Origin: an uncultured Bacteroidales bacterium
Lineage (GTDB): Bacteria; Bacteroidota; Bacteroidia; Bacteroidales; P3
Assembly (NCBI GenBank): GCA_900318275.1
Contig: ONJY01000002.1
Location: 47,745-111,744 of the forward strand
Reading direction: 5' to 3'
Length of the DNA stretch: 64,000 bases
Positions within the stretch are counted from its first letter, which is position 1, and every line of letters starts with the position of its first letter. The position numbers and the translations under genes were made by a program. This document shows, piece by piece, positions 43,508 through 52,283 of the stretch. The notes under the pieces were generated by a model. It was given only the letters and a program-made list of their open reading frames with translations. It was not told the origin of the DNA and searched no databases.

Positions 43508-45256
43508 TTAGCAGAGCTTCATGCTGTGCTTGATGCTCTCAATCTTGGCGTCGAGGGCGTTGTTGACGTCATCGAAGCAGTGGGGACAGGGCAGCTCGGC
43601 CTTGACGCCGAAGTAGAACTTTATCTTGGGCTCTGTGCCGCTGGGGCGCACGGTGACCTTGTTGCCCTTGTCGGTGAAGAACTGCAGGACGTTGCTCGTG
43701 GGCAGGTCAATATGCGTCACCTTGCCGGTGAGCAGGTCCTTGCTCTCGTGGGTCTGGTAGTCCTTGATGCATACGACCTTCTCGCCGTCGATTTCCGCAG
43801 GGGGATTCGAGCGGTAGTCGCGCATCATCTGCTGTATCTCCTCGGCGCCGCTCTTGCCTTTGCGCACCACGCTGACGAGGCCTTCCTTGTAGAAGCCGTA
43901 CTGGCGGTAGATGTCCACCAGCACGTCGAAGAAGGTCTTGCCCTGCTCCAATGCCCAGGCGGATATCTCGGCAATCATCGAGCAGGCGGCCACGGCATCC
44001 TTGTCGCGCACGAAGTCGCCTATCATGTAGCCGTAACTCTCCTCGCCGCCGGCGATGAACTGCTCCACGCCCTCCAGTTCCAATATCTTGGCGCCGATAA
44101 ACTTGAAGCCAGTCAGTACGTCGTATATCTTGATGCCGGCGCGGGTGGCTATGTCGGCGGGCAGTTCGCTGGTGACGATGGTCTTCACCATGAACTCGTT
44201 GCCGGTGAGCATCTGTTTCTCCTGCCACTGGCGGACGATATAGTAGAACAGCACGCTCATGGTCTGGTTGCCGTTGAGCAGCATCCACTCGCCGTCGGGG
44301 CGCTTCACGGCCACACCCACGCGGTCGGCGTCGGGGTCGCTGGCGAAGACAATGTCGGCGTCGATCTCCTTGGCCAGGTCAACAGCCATCTTCATGGCCG
44401 GCTTCTCCTCGGGGTTGGGGCTCGGGGTGGTGGGGAAGTTGCCGTCGGGCACAGCCTGAGCCTCGACGACGTTGACGTTGGTGAAGCCCAACTGCTTCAG
44501 CATGCGCGGTATCAGGGTGATGCCGGTGCCGTGCAGCGGGGTGTATACTATCTTCACGTCGTGGTGCTTGCGGATGACCTCGGGGTTGAGGCTGTTCTGC
44601 TCCACGCGTGCCAGGTATATCTTGTCAAGCTCCTCGCCGATAATCTCTATGCCGCCTTCGGGAGCGTTCATCTTCACGTCGCCCACACTCTTGATTTTCA
44701 GCACCTCGTCTATCACCGCCGTGTCGTGCGGGGCCGTCAGCTGGCAGCCGTCGCTCCAGTAGGCCTTGTAGCCGTTGTACTCCTTGGGGTTGTGGCTGGC
44801 GGTGACCATGACGCCCGTGTGGCACTTGTAGTGGCGCACGGCGAAGCTCAGCTCAGGCGTCGGCCTCATGCCGTCGAAGAGGTAGACATGGAAGCCGTTG
44901 GCGGCGAGCACACTGGCGGTAATCTCGGCAAACTCGCGGCTGTGGTTGCGGCTGTCGTGGCTCACGGCGGCACGCAGATCTTTCTCGCCGGCATTGACCT
45001 TCTTCACATAGTTGGCCAGGCCCTGGGTGGCCATGGCCACGGTGTATTTGTTCATGCGGTTGGTGCCCACGCCCATGATGCCGCGCAGGCCGCCGGTACC
45101 GAACTCCAAGTGACGGTAAAAGCTCTCGTTGAGCTCCGTGGGGTTTGCGGCCATGTCGCGGATGGCCTGCTTGGTGGCTTCGTCATATTCGCCTTCGAGC
45201 CAAGCCTTGACGTTGAGTTTGGCGCTGTCGTCGATGTTGAGAGTGTTGATATCCAT
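43508..45256 (-). CDS. Phosphohexomutase (phosphoglucomutase/phosphomannomutase)
   Basis: 582 residues, alpha-D-phosphohexomutase superfamily, interconverting hexose 1- and 6-phosphates. Start at the ATG at 45256 (MDINTLNIDDSAKLNVKAWLEG); the much longer open frame upstream runs through lacZ promoter DNA and is rejected. Motifs: FGTGGLRGIMGVGTNRMN, the active-site serine in TASHNPKEYNGYK, metal loop SDPDADRVG, sugar loop GGEESYGYM, and phosphate loop RPSGTEPKIKFY. In this genome it may supply mannose 1-phosphate for ManC or glucose 1-phosphate; the substrate is not decided by sequence. Confidence 0.93.
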   Translation of the reverse strand: MDINTLNIDDSAKLNVKAWLEGEYDEATKQAIRDMAANPTELNESFYRHLEFGTGGLRGIMGVGTNRMNKYTVAMATQGLANYVKKVNAGEKDLRAAVSHDSRNHSREFAEITASVLAANGFHVYLFDGMRPTPELSFAVRHYKCHTGVMVTASHNPKEYNGYKAYWSDGCQLTAPHDTAVIDEVLKIKSVGDVKMNAPEGGIEIIGEELDKIYLARVEQNSLNPEVIRKHHDVKIVYTPLHGTGITLIPRMLKQLGFTNVNVVEAQAVPDGNFPTTPSPNPEEKPAMKMAVDLAKEIDADIVFASDPDADRVGVAVKRPDGEWMLLNGNQTMSVLFYYIVRQWQEKQMLTGNEFMVKTIVTSELPADIATRAGIKIYDVLTGFKFIGAKILELEGVEQFIAGGEESYGYMIGDFVRDKDAVAACSMIAEISAWALEQGKTFFDVLVDIYRQYGFYKEGLVSVVRKGKSGAEEIQQMMRDYRSNPPAEIDGEKVVCIKDYQTHESKDLLTGKVTHIDLPTSNVLQFFTDKGNKVTVRPSGTEPKIKFYFGVKAELPCPHCFDDVNNALDAKIESIKHSMKLC

Positions 45257-45390
45257 AGTGTAAGATTTTTTTATATGGTAACACAAAAACAGCACTTTTA
45301 TTGTGCCCTTGCACAAATTTATTTTCCTTCCCTCCCCTTCGGACCCGGTACGGAGTCGGCACCGGAAGCGCCTTTTTCGGCACCCATGTC

Positions 45391-45419
45391 TTGCGGTTCG
45401 AAAAAAATGTGTATCTTTG
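45391..45419 (+). promoter_or_regulatory. Promoter for lacZ and the polymerase genes
   Basis: TTG at 45391-45393 and TATCTTTG at 45412-45419, spaced by 18 bases. The ATG of lacZ is only 9 bases after the -7 element, implying an almost leaderless mRNA. Confidence 0.72.
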
Positions 45420-45428
45420 CATCCGGAT

Positions 45429-48400
45429 ATGAGCAAGCACATTTTCGCCATTAGCATAATAATGACGCTTTTCTGCGTCGTGGGCACGCAGGCGCAACCC
45501 CATTGGGACAACCTTGAGGTGTACCGCCTGAACAAGGTGCAGCCGCACGACCATGTGGTGCCCGAAGGGCCTTGGCGCCTGAGCCTCAACGGCCAATGGG
45601 CTTTCCGCATCTTTGACACACCGCAGCAGGCCACCCTCACTCCCGCACGCTGGGACAGCATCGGCGTGCCGGGCAACATAGAGCTACAAGGCTACGGCAT
45701 ACCGGTCTATGTCAATATGCGCAACGAGTTCGTCGGCGGCGACCGGCAGGGAGCCAACGGCTCAAAAAGCGACCCGCCGCGGGCACCGCGCAGCTACAAC
45801 CCGACGGGGGTGTACATGCGCCACTTCACGCTGCCCGGCCACTGGCAGGGACGGCGCACGATAGCCAAGATCGGCGCTGCAGGCGGCGGCGTGTACCTCT
45901 ACATCAACGGCCGCGAGGTGGGCTACAGCCAGGACTCGAAGACCCCGGCCGAGTGGGACATCACGCGATACCTCGCAGCAGGACGCAACACGATGGCCGT
46001 CAAAGTGGTGCGATGGAGCGACGGCAGCTACCTGGAATGCCAGGACATGTGGCGCATGAGTGGCATCACGCGCGACGTGGAGCTGTACAGCGTGCCGTGG
46101 ACCTACATCACTGACCTGAAAATCACCGCCGACGTCGACACCGCCGACTGGCGCACGGGGCGCCTCGACGTGATAGTGGACCTCAGCCGCGAGGTGCAGG
46201 GAGGGAGCGTGGAGTGGAGAGTGGAGAGTGGAGAACCGGGGGAATGTTTGGACAAGGGTCGCAAGGTGCTGGAGCCGCGCGACTGGTACACCAGCTTCTC
46301 GGCCACGGTACACGACGTGCAGCCGTGGTGCGACTCGACACCTGTGCTCTACAAGCTGCAGGTGAGCCTCCACGACGCCGGTGGGCGCGAGACAGAGCGC
46401 CTCGTCAAGCGTATAGGCTTCCGCCATATCGACATCCGCGACGGGCAGCTGCGCGTCAACGGCAAGGCCGTGGAGATACGCGGCGTAAATCGTCACGAGC
46501 ACAGCGTCGCCGGGGGCCACTACATAACGCCCAACGAGATGCGGCAGGACGTTGCCCTGATGAAAGAGCTGGGCATCAACGCCGTGCGCACAAGCCACTA
46601 CCCCGACGACGAGTTGTGGTACGACCTCTGCGACTCGGCAGGCATCTACGTGTGGGACGAGGCCAACGTCGAGAGTCACGCCCAGGGCTACGGCGAAGGC
46701 TCGCTGGCACGCAAGAAGGAATGGCTCAACCCAATACTGGACCGCATATACAACATGTTCAAGCGTGACCGCAACCACCCGTCGGTCATTGTGTGGAGCC
46801 TCGGCAACGAGTGCGGCAACGGCTACTGCTTCGAGGAGGCCTACCGCTTCCTCAAAGGCAAGGACAACACGCGGCCGGTGGTCTACGAGCGCGCCGAGAC
46901 GGCATGGAACACCGACATCGTGTGCACCATGTACCCGTCGGCGGCCGACATCGGTGCCTATGCCCGCAACGCCAGGAACAAACGCCCCTACATCATGGCC
47001 GAATACTGCCACGCCATGGGCAACGGCATGGGCGGACTGAAGGACTACTGGGACACCATAGACCGCTACCCGCTGCTTCAGGGCGGCTTCATCTGGGACT
47101 GGGCCGACCAGGCTTTCTTGATGGAAAACGGCTGGTGGGCGGCCGGCGGCGACCTCGGCGAGTTGCCGGGAGTGAAAGACGACGACGCCTTCTGCGCCAA
47201 CGGCATACTTGCCGCCGACCGCAGCCCGCATCCGGCGGCGGCCGAAGTGAAGGCCGTCTACACACGCGGCAGCGACAACGTCGTGGTGCCGCTGCGCGAC
47301 GGCACGGAGGCCCACAGCACAGGGTTGCACAACGGCGAGGTGCGCGTGCACCGCGGCCGCGAGGCAGTATCGCTGAAGGGCAGCGACTTCGAGGTGCACA
47401 TAGACCTGCACGACGGCAGCGTGACCAGCTACCGCTACCGCGGACACGAGCTGCTGGCGGCACCGCTGCGCTGCAATTTCTGGCGCCCACCGACGGACAA
47501 CGACCTCGTCGACGTAGCCGGAGCACGTGCCTGGCAGGGGCTCGACAGGCTGACGGCCGAGGTGCTCTCGGTGAGCACCGCCCAGGGCGAGGTGAACATG
47601 CTGATGCGCCTGAAGAGCGACGATGGGGCGGCACTGCGTGTGAAGCAGATAGTGGAGGCCGACAACGAGGGACGCCTGCAGCTGAGCTACATGGTGGTGC
47701 CCGGGGGCCAGTACCGAACCCTGCCCAAGGTAGGCGTGCAGCTCGGCCTCGACACCGGCTACACGGCATGCCTCTTCCGCGGCAACCTGTACGAGACCTA
47801 CCCCGACCGCCGTGCCGCACAGCGCAACGGCACATGGTACAAGGCCATGGAGGAGCTGGCGCTGCCGCAGTATGTGGTGCCGCAAGAGCAGGGCAACCGC
47901 GAGGCGGTGTGGGTGCGCTTCACCGGCGACGGCACCGACGAGCGGCCGGCGCTGACCCTGATGAGCCCCGACACCGTGCTCAACTTCAGCGTGCGCCGCT
48001 GGAGCGACAGCACGCTCACCGCCGCACACCGTTGGCGTGGCTTGACACCCGAGGATATGTATACGGTGAGCGTCGACCACCGCCAGACAGGCCTCGGCAC
48101 GGCCACCTGCGGACCCGGCGTGGCGGAACGCCACCAGCTGAGCGGCGACAGCACCTACTACTACCGCTTCGTGGCTGTGCCTGGCGACGTGGAGCGCAGC
48201 TGCCCATTCGCGACGCACCCCGACATGGGTGGCAACATAGGGGCGGAACAGATGCAGACGCTCAAGATAAAAGACATAGCCTCGAACGTGAAGCCATCGG
48301 AGCCCTACACGGAAGGCTTCCCACGGCAGATGGCCGACGGCCGACGTGCCGTGCCTGGCGACTGGTGCCACGGGTGGGCAGGCTTCCAAGGCGAGGACAC

Positions 48401-48746
48401 AGTGGAGCTGACGCTCACCCTGGAAGGCTACGAGACCCTCGGCAGCATAGCCGTGGGTGCATGCCACAGCCCGGGCGACTGGGTAGTGAAGCCGCAGGAC
48501 GTGCAGGTGCAGTGGAGCATCGACGGCAGTCGCTGGAGCCCATGGCAGAGCATGGAGCTGGCCAACCCGCCGGACGACCTGTACGCCGACAGCCGCCGTC
48601 TGCGCTACACGCTGACGCCAAACAAAGCGCGGAGCGTGCACTTCGTGAGGGTGCGCTTCACCGGCCGCGGGCAACTGCCGATATGGCACCAGTATGCAGG
48701 GCAGCCGGCATGGCTGATGATTGACGAGATAGACCTGACAAAATAG
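45429..48746 (+). CDS. Secreted GH2 beta-galactosidase with C-terminal discoidin-like domain
   Basis: 1105 residues. Signal peptide MSKHIFAISIIMTLFCVVGTQAQ; then GH2 sugar-binding, immunoglobulin-like and TIM-barrel domains. The acid/base glutamate is in WSLGNECGNG and the nucleophile in IMAEYCHAMGNGMGGLKDYWD. The bgal small-chain domain follows (LRCNFWRPPTDNDL). The last about 150 residues resemble an F5/8-type carbohydrate-binding domain (VQVQWSIDGSRWSPWQ...VHFVRVRFTGRG). A heptad array puts SVEWRVESGE into the immunoglobulin-like region. A periplasmic role in glycan degradation is likely. The Y-family polymerase gene begins 6 bp after the stop. Confidence 0.93.
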   Translation: MSKHIFAISIIMTLFCVVGTQAQPHWDNLEVYRLNKVQPHDHVVPEGPWRLSLNGQWAFRIFDTPQQATLTPARWDSIGVPGNIELQGYGIPVYVNMRNEFVGGDRQGANGSKSDPPRAPRSYNPTGVYMRHFTLPGHWQGRRTIAKIGAAGGGVYLYINGREVGYSQDSKTPAEWDITRYLAAGRNTMAVKVVRWSDGSYLECQDMWRMSGITRDVELYSVPWTYITDLKITADVDTADWRTGRLDVIVDLSREVQGGSVEWRVESGEPGECLDKGRKVLEPRDWYTSFSATVHDVQPWCDSTPVLYKLQVSLHDAGGRETERLVKRIGFRHIDIRDGQLRVNGKAVEIRGVNRHEHSVAGGHYITPNEMRQDVALMKELGINAVRTSHYPDDELWYDLCDSAGIYVWDEANVESHAQGYGEGSLARKKEWLNPILDRIYNMFKRDRNHPSVIVWSLGNECGNGYCFEEAYRFLKGKDNTRPVVYERAETAWNTDIVCTMYPSAADIGAYARNARNKRPYIMAEYCHAMGNGMGGLKDYWDTIDRYPLLQGGFIWDWADQAFLMENGWWAAGGDLGELPGVKDDDAFCANGILAADRSPHPAAAEVKAVYTRGSDNVVVPLRDGTEAHSTGLHNGEVRVHRGREAVSLKGSDFEVHIDLHDGSVTSYRYRGHELLAAPLRCNFWRPPTDNDLVDVAGARAWQGLDRLTAEVLSVSTAQGEVNMLMRLKSDDGAALRVKQIVEADNEGRLQLSYMVVPGGQYRTLPKVGVQLGLDTGYTACLFRGNLYETYPDRRAAQRNGTWYKAMEELALPQYVVPQEQGNREAVWVRFTGDGTDERPALTLMSPDTVLNFSVRRWSDSTLTAAHRWRGLTPEDMYTVSVDHRQTGLGTATCGPGVAERHQLSGDSTYYYRFVAVPGDVERSCPFATHPDMGGNIGAEQMQTLKIKDIASNVKPSEPYTEGFPRQMADGRRAVPGDWCHGWAGFQGEDTVELTLTLEGYETLGSIAVGACHSPGDWVVKPQDVQVQWSIDGSRWSPWQSMELANPPDDLYADSRRLRYTLTPNKARSVHFVRVRFTGRGQLPIWHQYAGQPAWLMIDEIDLTK
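46207..46235. repeat. Heptanucleotide array inside the GH2 gene
   Basis: Tandem GAGTGGA units (about 3.5 copies), in frame and stop-free, encoding VEWRVESGE in a loop between strands of the immunoglobulin-like domain. Confidence 0.85.
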
Positions 48747-48752
48747 GCACCG

Positions 48753-50246
48753 ATGGCAAAGCAGCGCACATTCATAGCCATAGACCTCAAGTCGTTCTAC
48801 GCATCGGTGGAGTGCGTGGAACGCGGCTTGGACCCGCTGCGGACCAACCTAGTGGTGGCCGACGCGTCGAGGACGGAGAAGACGATATGCCTAGCGGTGA
48901 CGCCGTCGCTGAAAGCATACGGCATCTCGGGCCGTGCAAGGCTCTTCGAGGTGGTGGAACGCGTGCGGCAGGTGAACATGGAGCGACTGTGCTTCTCGCC
49001 CGAAGGCATCTTCACGGGACGCTCCACACACGACCCCGACCTGAAGGCCAACGACGGGTGGGAGCTTGACTACATAGTGGCGCCGCCGCGTATGAGGCTC
49101 TACATGCAGTATTCGGCACGCATCTACGGCATATACCTGCGCTACATAGCACCCGAGGATATACACGTATACTCGGTGGACGAGGTGTTCATCGACGCCA
49201 CCAACTACCTCCAATCATATCGCATGACGCCACACGAGCTGACGGTGAAGCTGATACACGAGGTGCTATGCGAGACAGGCATCACCGCCACGGCGGGCAT
49301 AGGCACCAACTTCTATCTGAGCAAGGTGGCTATGGACATCGTGGCCAAGCACATACCGGCCGACAAGGATGGGGTGCGCATAGCCGAAGTGGACGAGATG
49401 AGCTACCGCCGCCTGCTGTGGGACCACCGTCCGCTGACGGATTTCTGGCGTGTGGGACGCGGCATCAGCCGCAAGCTGGAAGCCAACGGCATGATGACCA
49501 TGGGCGACGTGGCACGCCGCTCGCTCACCAACGAGATGCAGCTGTTCAAACTCTTCGGCGTGAACGCCGAGTTGCTGATAGACCATGCCTGGGGCTACGA
49601 GCCGGTGGGCATGAAGGATGTCAAGGTCTACCGGCCGTCGACAAAGTCGTTCAGTTCCAGCCAGGTGTTGGGCGAACCCTACACGGCAGACAAGGCACGC
49701 ATAGTGGTGCGCGAGATGGCCGACAGCATGGCGCTGAAGTTGGTGGACAAAGGGTTGGTGACGTCGTATGTAGGCCTCACGGTGAACTATGACGTGGAGA
49801 ACATCGACCCCAAAGGCGGCTACGAGGGCAAGGTTACTACGGATTGGTACGGACGCAAGGTGCCACGTTTCGCACACGGCACAGCGATGCTGGAGCCGAC
49901 ATCATCGTCGCGCACCATAGCCGAAACCATCGTGGGCATCTATGACGACAACGTGGACCGCAAGCTGCTGGTGCGCCGCCTGACGGTGGTGGTGGGCAAC
50001 CTCATAGACAGAAACAGCGTGCTGCAAAACAAGGAGATACAGCTTGACCTCTTCGCCGACCACGAGGCCGAAGAACGCAAGAAGGCGGCACAGAAGGCAA
50101 AGCTGGAGCGCGAGAACCGCATGCAGAAGGCGGCAATAAGCATACAGAAACGCTTCGGCAAGAACGCCATACTGCGTGGCACCGACTTCGAGGAAGGAGC
50201 CACGCTGCGCGACCGCAACAGCCAAGTAGGAGGACACAAGGGATGA
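48753..50246 (+). CDS. Y-family DNA polymerase (DinB/UmuC-like)
   Basis: A 497-residue translesion polymerase. The catalytic palm shows FIAIDLKSFYASVECVERGLDP (first Asp), YSVDEVFIDATNY (SxDE carboxylates) and TATAGIGTNFYLSKVAMDI. The thumb helix-hairpin-helix is WRVGRGISRKLEANGMMTMGDVA, and the little-finger domain follows (SFSSSQVLGEPYTADKARIVV). A charged C-terminal tail (EERKKAAQKAKLERENRMQ) takes the place where a clamp-binding motif (QLDLF) appears at about residue 434. It is probably co-transcribed with the GH2 gene, and its stop overlaps the YolD-like gene by 4 bp. Confidence 0.94.
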   Translation: MAKQRTFIAIDLKSFYASVECVERGLDPLRTNLVVADASRTEKTICLAVTPSLKAYGISGRARLFEVVERVRQVNMERLCFSPEGIFTGRSTHDPDLKANDGWELDYIVAPPRMRLYMQYSARIYGIYLRYIAPEDIHVYSVDEVFIDATNYLQSYRMTPHELTVKLIHEVLCETGITATAGIGTNFYLSKVAMDIVAKHIPADKDGVRIAEVDEMSYRRLLWDHRPLTDFWRVGRGISRKLEANGMMTMGDVARRSLTNEMQLFKLFGVNAELLIDHAWGYEPVGMKDVKVYRPSTKSFSSSQVLGEPYTADKARIVVREMADSMALKLVDKGLVTSYVGLTVNYDVENIDPKGGYEGKVTTDWYGRKVPRFAHGTAMLEPTSSSRTIAETIVGIYDDNVDRKLLVRRLTVVVGNLIDRNSVLQNKEIQLDLFADHEAEERKKAAQKAKLERENRMQKAAISIQKRFGKNAILRGTDFEEGATLRDRNSQVGGHKG

Positions 50247-50509
50247 AAGACGACTACAAAGACATAATAGACCTGCCATACAACGGTGTGAAGCAGCACC
50301 GGCGCATGAGCATGTACGAACGGGCCGCACAGTTGTCGCCCTTCGCCGCCCTCACGGGTCACAACGACATGCTTGACGACACCGCCCGCACAAAAGAAGA
50401 GGCCGACCGCGAGAACGATATGCCCAAGGACTTCGAGGAATGGTACGCCGTGCTCATGCAGATGACAGAACAGGAGTCTCTAGATGCCGACAACGAACCA
50501 TCAGCATAA
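50243..50509 (+). CDS. YolD-like small protein paired with the Y-family polymerase
   Basis: 88 residues: YKDIIDLPYNGVKQHRRMSMYERAAQLSPFAALTGHNDMLDDTARTKEEADRE. The block RMSxxERAAQxSPFAALTGxxD is the hallmark I know from YolD-like proteins that sit next to UvrX/UmuC-type polymerases in Firmicutes. ATGA overlap with the polymerase gene suggests translational coupling and a regulatory or accessory role in translesion synthesis. Function is otherwise unproven. No membrane segments. Confidence 0.8.
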   Translation: MKDDYKDIIDLPYNGVKQHRRMSMYERAAQLSPFAALTGHNDMLDDTARTKEEADRENDMPKDFEEWYAVLMQMTEQESLDADNEPSA

Positions 50510-50521
50510 CACCCTACATTT

Positions 50522-51310
50522 ATGGAAACAGAAGAAAACAACGATATGAATACCAAGACCCAAACACCGAAAAACCTGATGATAGGCAGCGGAATATCAT
50601 CTACAAAGCAATTCCTGCTGTCGCTCCTCGCCACCACAGTTTCAATCGCGCTCACCTTCGGCACAGCGGCGATAATCGACCACAACAAGAAACAGAAAGA
50701 GAAGCGAGAGATAGTGATGATGGTGGTTTACGATATGTACAATTCACTTGAGATGATAGAACAGGCCGACTCCAACATCCACAAGTCCATACTTTATCAG
50801 AGGCAGATTGCTGTCGACACCTCGCTGTTCGACAAATTGAGATTTTATTTTATCCATTTAGTACCGCAAACAAACTACACCGAGACGACAGAACATATAT
50901 TTTCGTCGAATATAGAGACCATCAACACGGTAGGCAACGTGCTCTTCACCGAAAACGTAGCAGAGTTCTACCAGAATCGCAAGCTATACAAATCGACGAT
51001 GTGCGACTCGGTGGCCAAGAGGTTTAGCAACGAAGCACCCCATACATCCCTGAAGTCTTTACTTGACTTCGACTACTCCTTCGAGGCAATCCTGAGTAGA
51101 AAGATACTGCAATACATGCAATGCCTCTACGAACAAAGTAAAGAAATGATGAACGTCAGCGACAAAGAGATAGAAGCCTACAGCAAGGAACGGATGGAGA
51201 TAGATAAAAGGATGTATGAAAACAGAGAGGAATATAATCCTATTGAGGAGGAGATTCTACAGTATCAGGAAGAGATTGCCGCCGCCAAAAAGAGGCTGCA
51301 TTTAGAATAA
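50522..51310 (+). CDS. Single-pass membrane protein with coiled-coil tail, unknown
   Basis: 262 residues. One membrane helix at about residues 30-50 (FLLSLLATTVSIALTFGTAAIID) follows a polar N-terminus, then a basic stretch (NKKQKEKRE). A long helical domain rich in Tyr, Ser and charged residues follows, and a coiled-coil-like end (YNPIEEEILQYQEEIAAAKKRLHLE). Codon usage is more AT-rich than the flanking genes, suggesting acquisition. No recognisable domain. It lies 12 bp after the YolD-like gene and 23 bp before a nitroreductase gene. Confidence 0.7.
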   Translation: METEENNDMNTKTQTPKNLMIGSGISSTKQFLLSLLATTVSIALTFGTAAIIDHNKKQKEKREIVMMVVYDMYNSLEMIEQADSNIHKSILYQRQIAVDTSLFDKLRFYFIHLVPQTNYTETTEHIFSSNIETINTVGNVLFTENVAEFYQNRKLYKSTMCDSVAKRFSNEAPHTSLKSLLDFDYSFEAILSRKILQYMQCLYEQSKEMMNVSDKEIEAYSKERMEIDKRMYENREEYNPIEEEILQYQEEIAAAKKRLHLE

Positions 51311-51333
51311 CCACGATATTTAATACCACAGAT

Positions 51334-52002
51334 ATGACATTGCAGGAAGCCGTCGTCGCACGCCATTCGGTGCGACAGTATCATGAGAAGTCCATCGAGG
51401 CGGAGATTATTAAGATCCTTAATGAAGAGATTGCATTGTGCAATCAGGAGGGAGGGTTGCACATACAGCTGGTCACCGACGAGCCGCAGGCTTTCACCGG
51501 TGGTATGGTAAAATACGGCAACTTCAAGGGTGTACGCAACTATCTGGCAATGGTAGCACCCAAAGGCGCCGACGAGAAGGTGGGATATTATGGCGAGCGC
51601 ATCGTGCTGTTGGCACAGACGCTGGGTCTTAACAGCTGCTGGGTAGGCCTCTCGGTAGGCAAACAGCCCGACCGCTACACCATTGCTGCAGGCGAGAAGC
51701 TTCATTGCGTCATAGCTATCGGCTACGGTGTCACACAAGGCGTGCAACACCCTATGCGGCCGATGGAGAAGTTTTACAGGACAAAAGGTGAGATGCCCGA
51801 CTGGTTCCGTCGCGGAATGGATGCCGCCATGCTGGCACCAACAGCGGTTCACCAGCAGAAGTTCGAGCTTGAGTTGCTGGACGACCACACCGTAGCCGCC
51901 CGTGCACGCTTCTCATTGGTCGGTTGGGCAAAGCTCGACCTCGGCATCGTAAAGTATAACTTCGAGGTAGCAGCCGGCAAAGAAAACTTCTGCTGGCAAT
52001 GA
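51334..52002 (+). CDS. Cytoplasmic nitroreductase-family protein
   Basis: 222 residues, FMN-dependent fold with the opening LQEAVVARHSVRQYHEKSIEAEIIKIL, FMN-contact regions TGGMVKYGNFKGVRNYLAMVAP, and the central helix YYGERIVLLAQTLGLNSCWVGLS. The C-terminal part (MPDWFRRGMDAAMLAPTAVHQQKFEL) fits the family that uses a longer C-terminal lobe. There is no signal peptide, unlike the lipidated nitroreductase at 27325. Its stop overlaps the DUF1294 gene by 4 bp. Confidence 0.9.
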   Translation: MTLQEAVVARHSVRQYHEKSIEAEIIKILNEEIALCNQEGGLHIQLVTDEPQAFTGGMVKYGNFKGVRNYLAMVAPKGADEKVGYYGERIVLLAQTLGLNSCWVGLSVGKQPDRYTIAAGEKLHCVIAIGYGVTQGVQHPMRPMEKFYRTKGEMPDWFRRGMDAAMLAPTAVHQQKFELELLDDHTVAARARFSLVGWAKLDLGIVKYNFEVAAGKENFCWQ

Positions 52003-52283
52003 CCATCCACCTATTACTATATTACCTTCTTGCCTCCAACCTGCTGACCTTTGTCATCTATGGCATCGACAAACACAAGGCGCGCCACAACCGTTGGCGC
52101 ATTCCCGAGGCAACGCTCCTTCTCCTCGCTGCCCTCGGTGGCAGCATAGGTGCCTTGCTGGCGATGAGAGCATTCCGCCACAAGACGCAGCACAAGAAGT
52201 TCCGCTACGGGGTGCCTGCCATCCTGCTTGTAAAGTTGGCTATTGCAGCGTTTTGTTACTACCGATACACCTCAATGGTGTAG
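51999..52283 (+). CDS. DUF1294 small membrane protein
   Basis: 94 residues with three hydrophobic segments. The family signature is IYGIDKHKARHNRWRIPEATLLLLAALGGSIGALLAM followed by RHKTQHKKFRYGVP, which matches DUF1294. Function unknown. Its last 25 bases overlap the 3' end of the converging mutarotase gene, so the two transcripts share antisense sequence. Confidence 0.88.
   Translation: MTIHLLLYYLLASNLLTFVIYGIDKHKARHNRWRIPEATLLLLAALGGSIGALLAMRAFRHKTQHKKFRYGVPAILLVKLAIAAFCYYRYTSMV

Noticed and set aside
45257-45679. N-terminal extension of the phosphohexomutase to 723 residues
   Set aside because: The extension reads backwards through the lacZ promoter and signal-peptide region; the family N-terminus begins at 45256.
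45762-48689. A 975-codon minus-strand frame
   Set aside because: Antisense of the GH2 beta-galactosidase; no homologous motifs and typical shadow composition.
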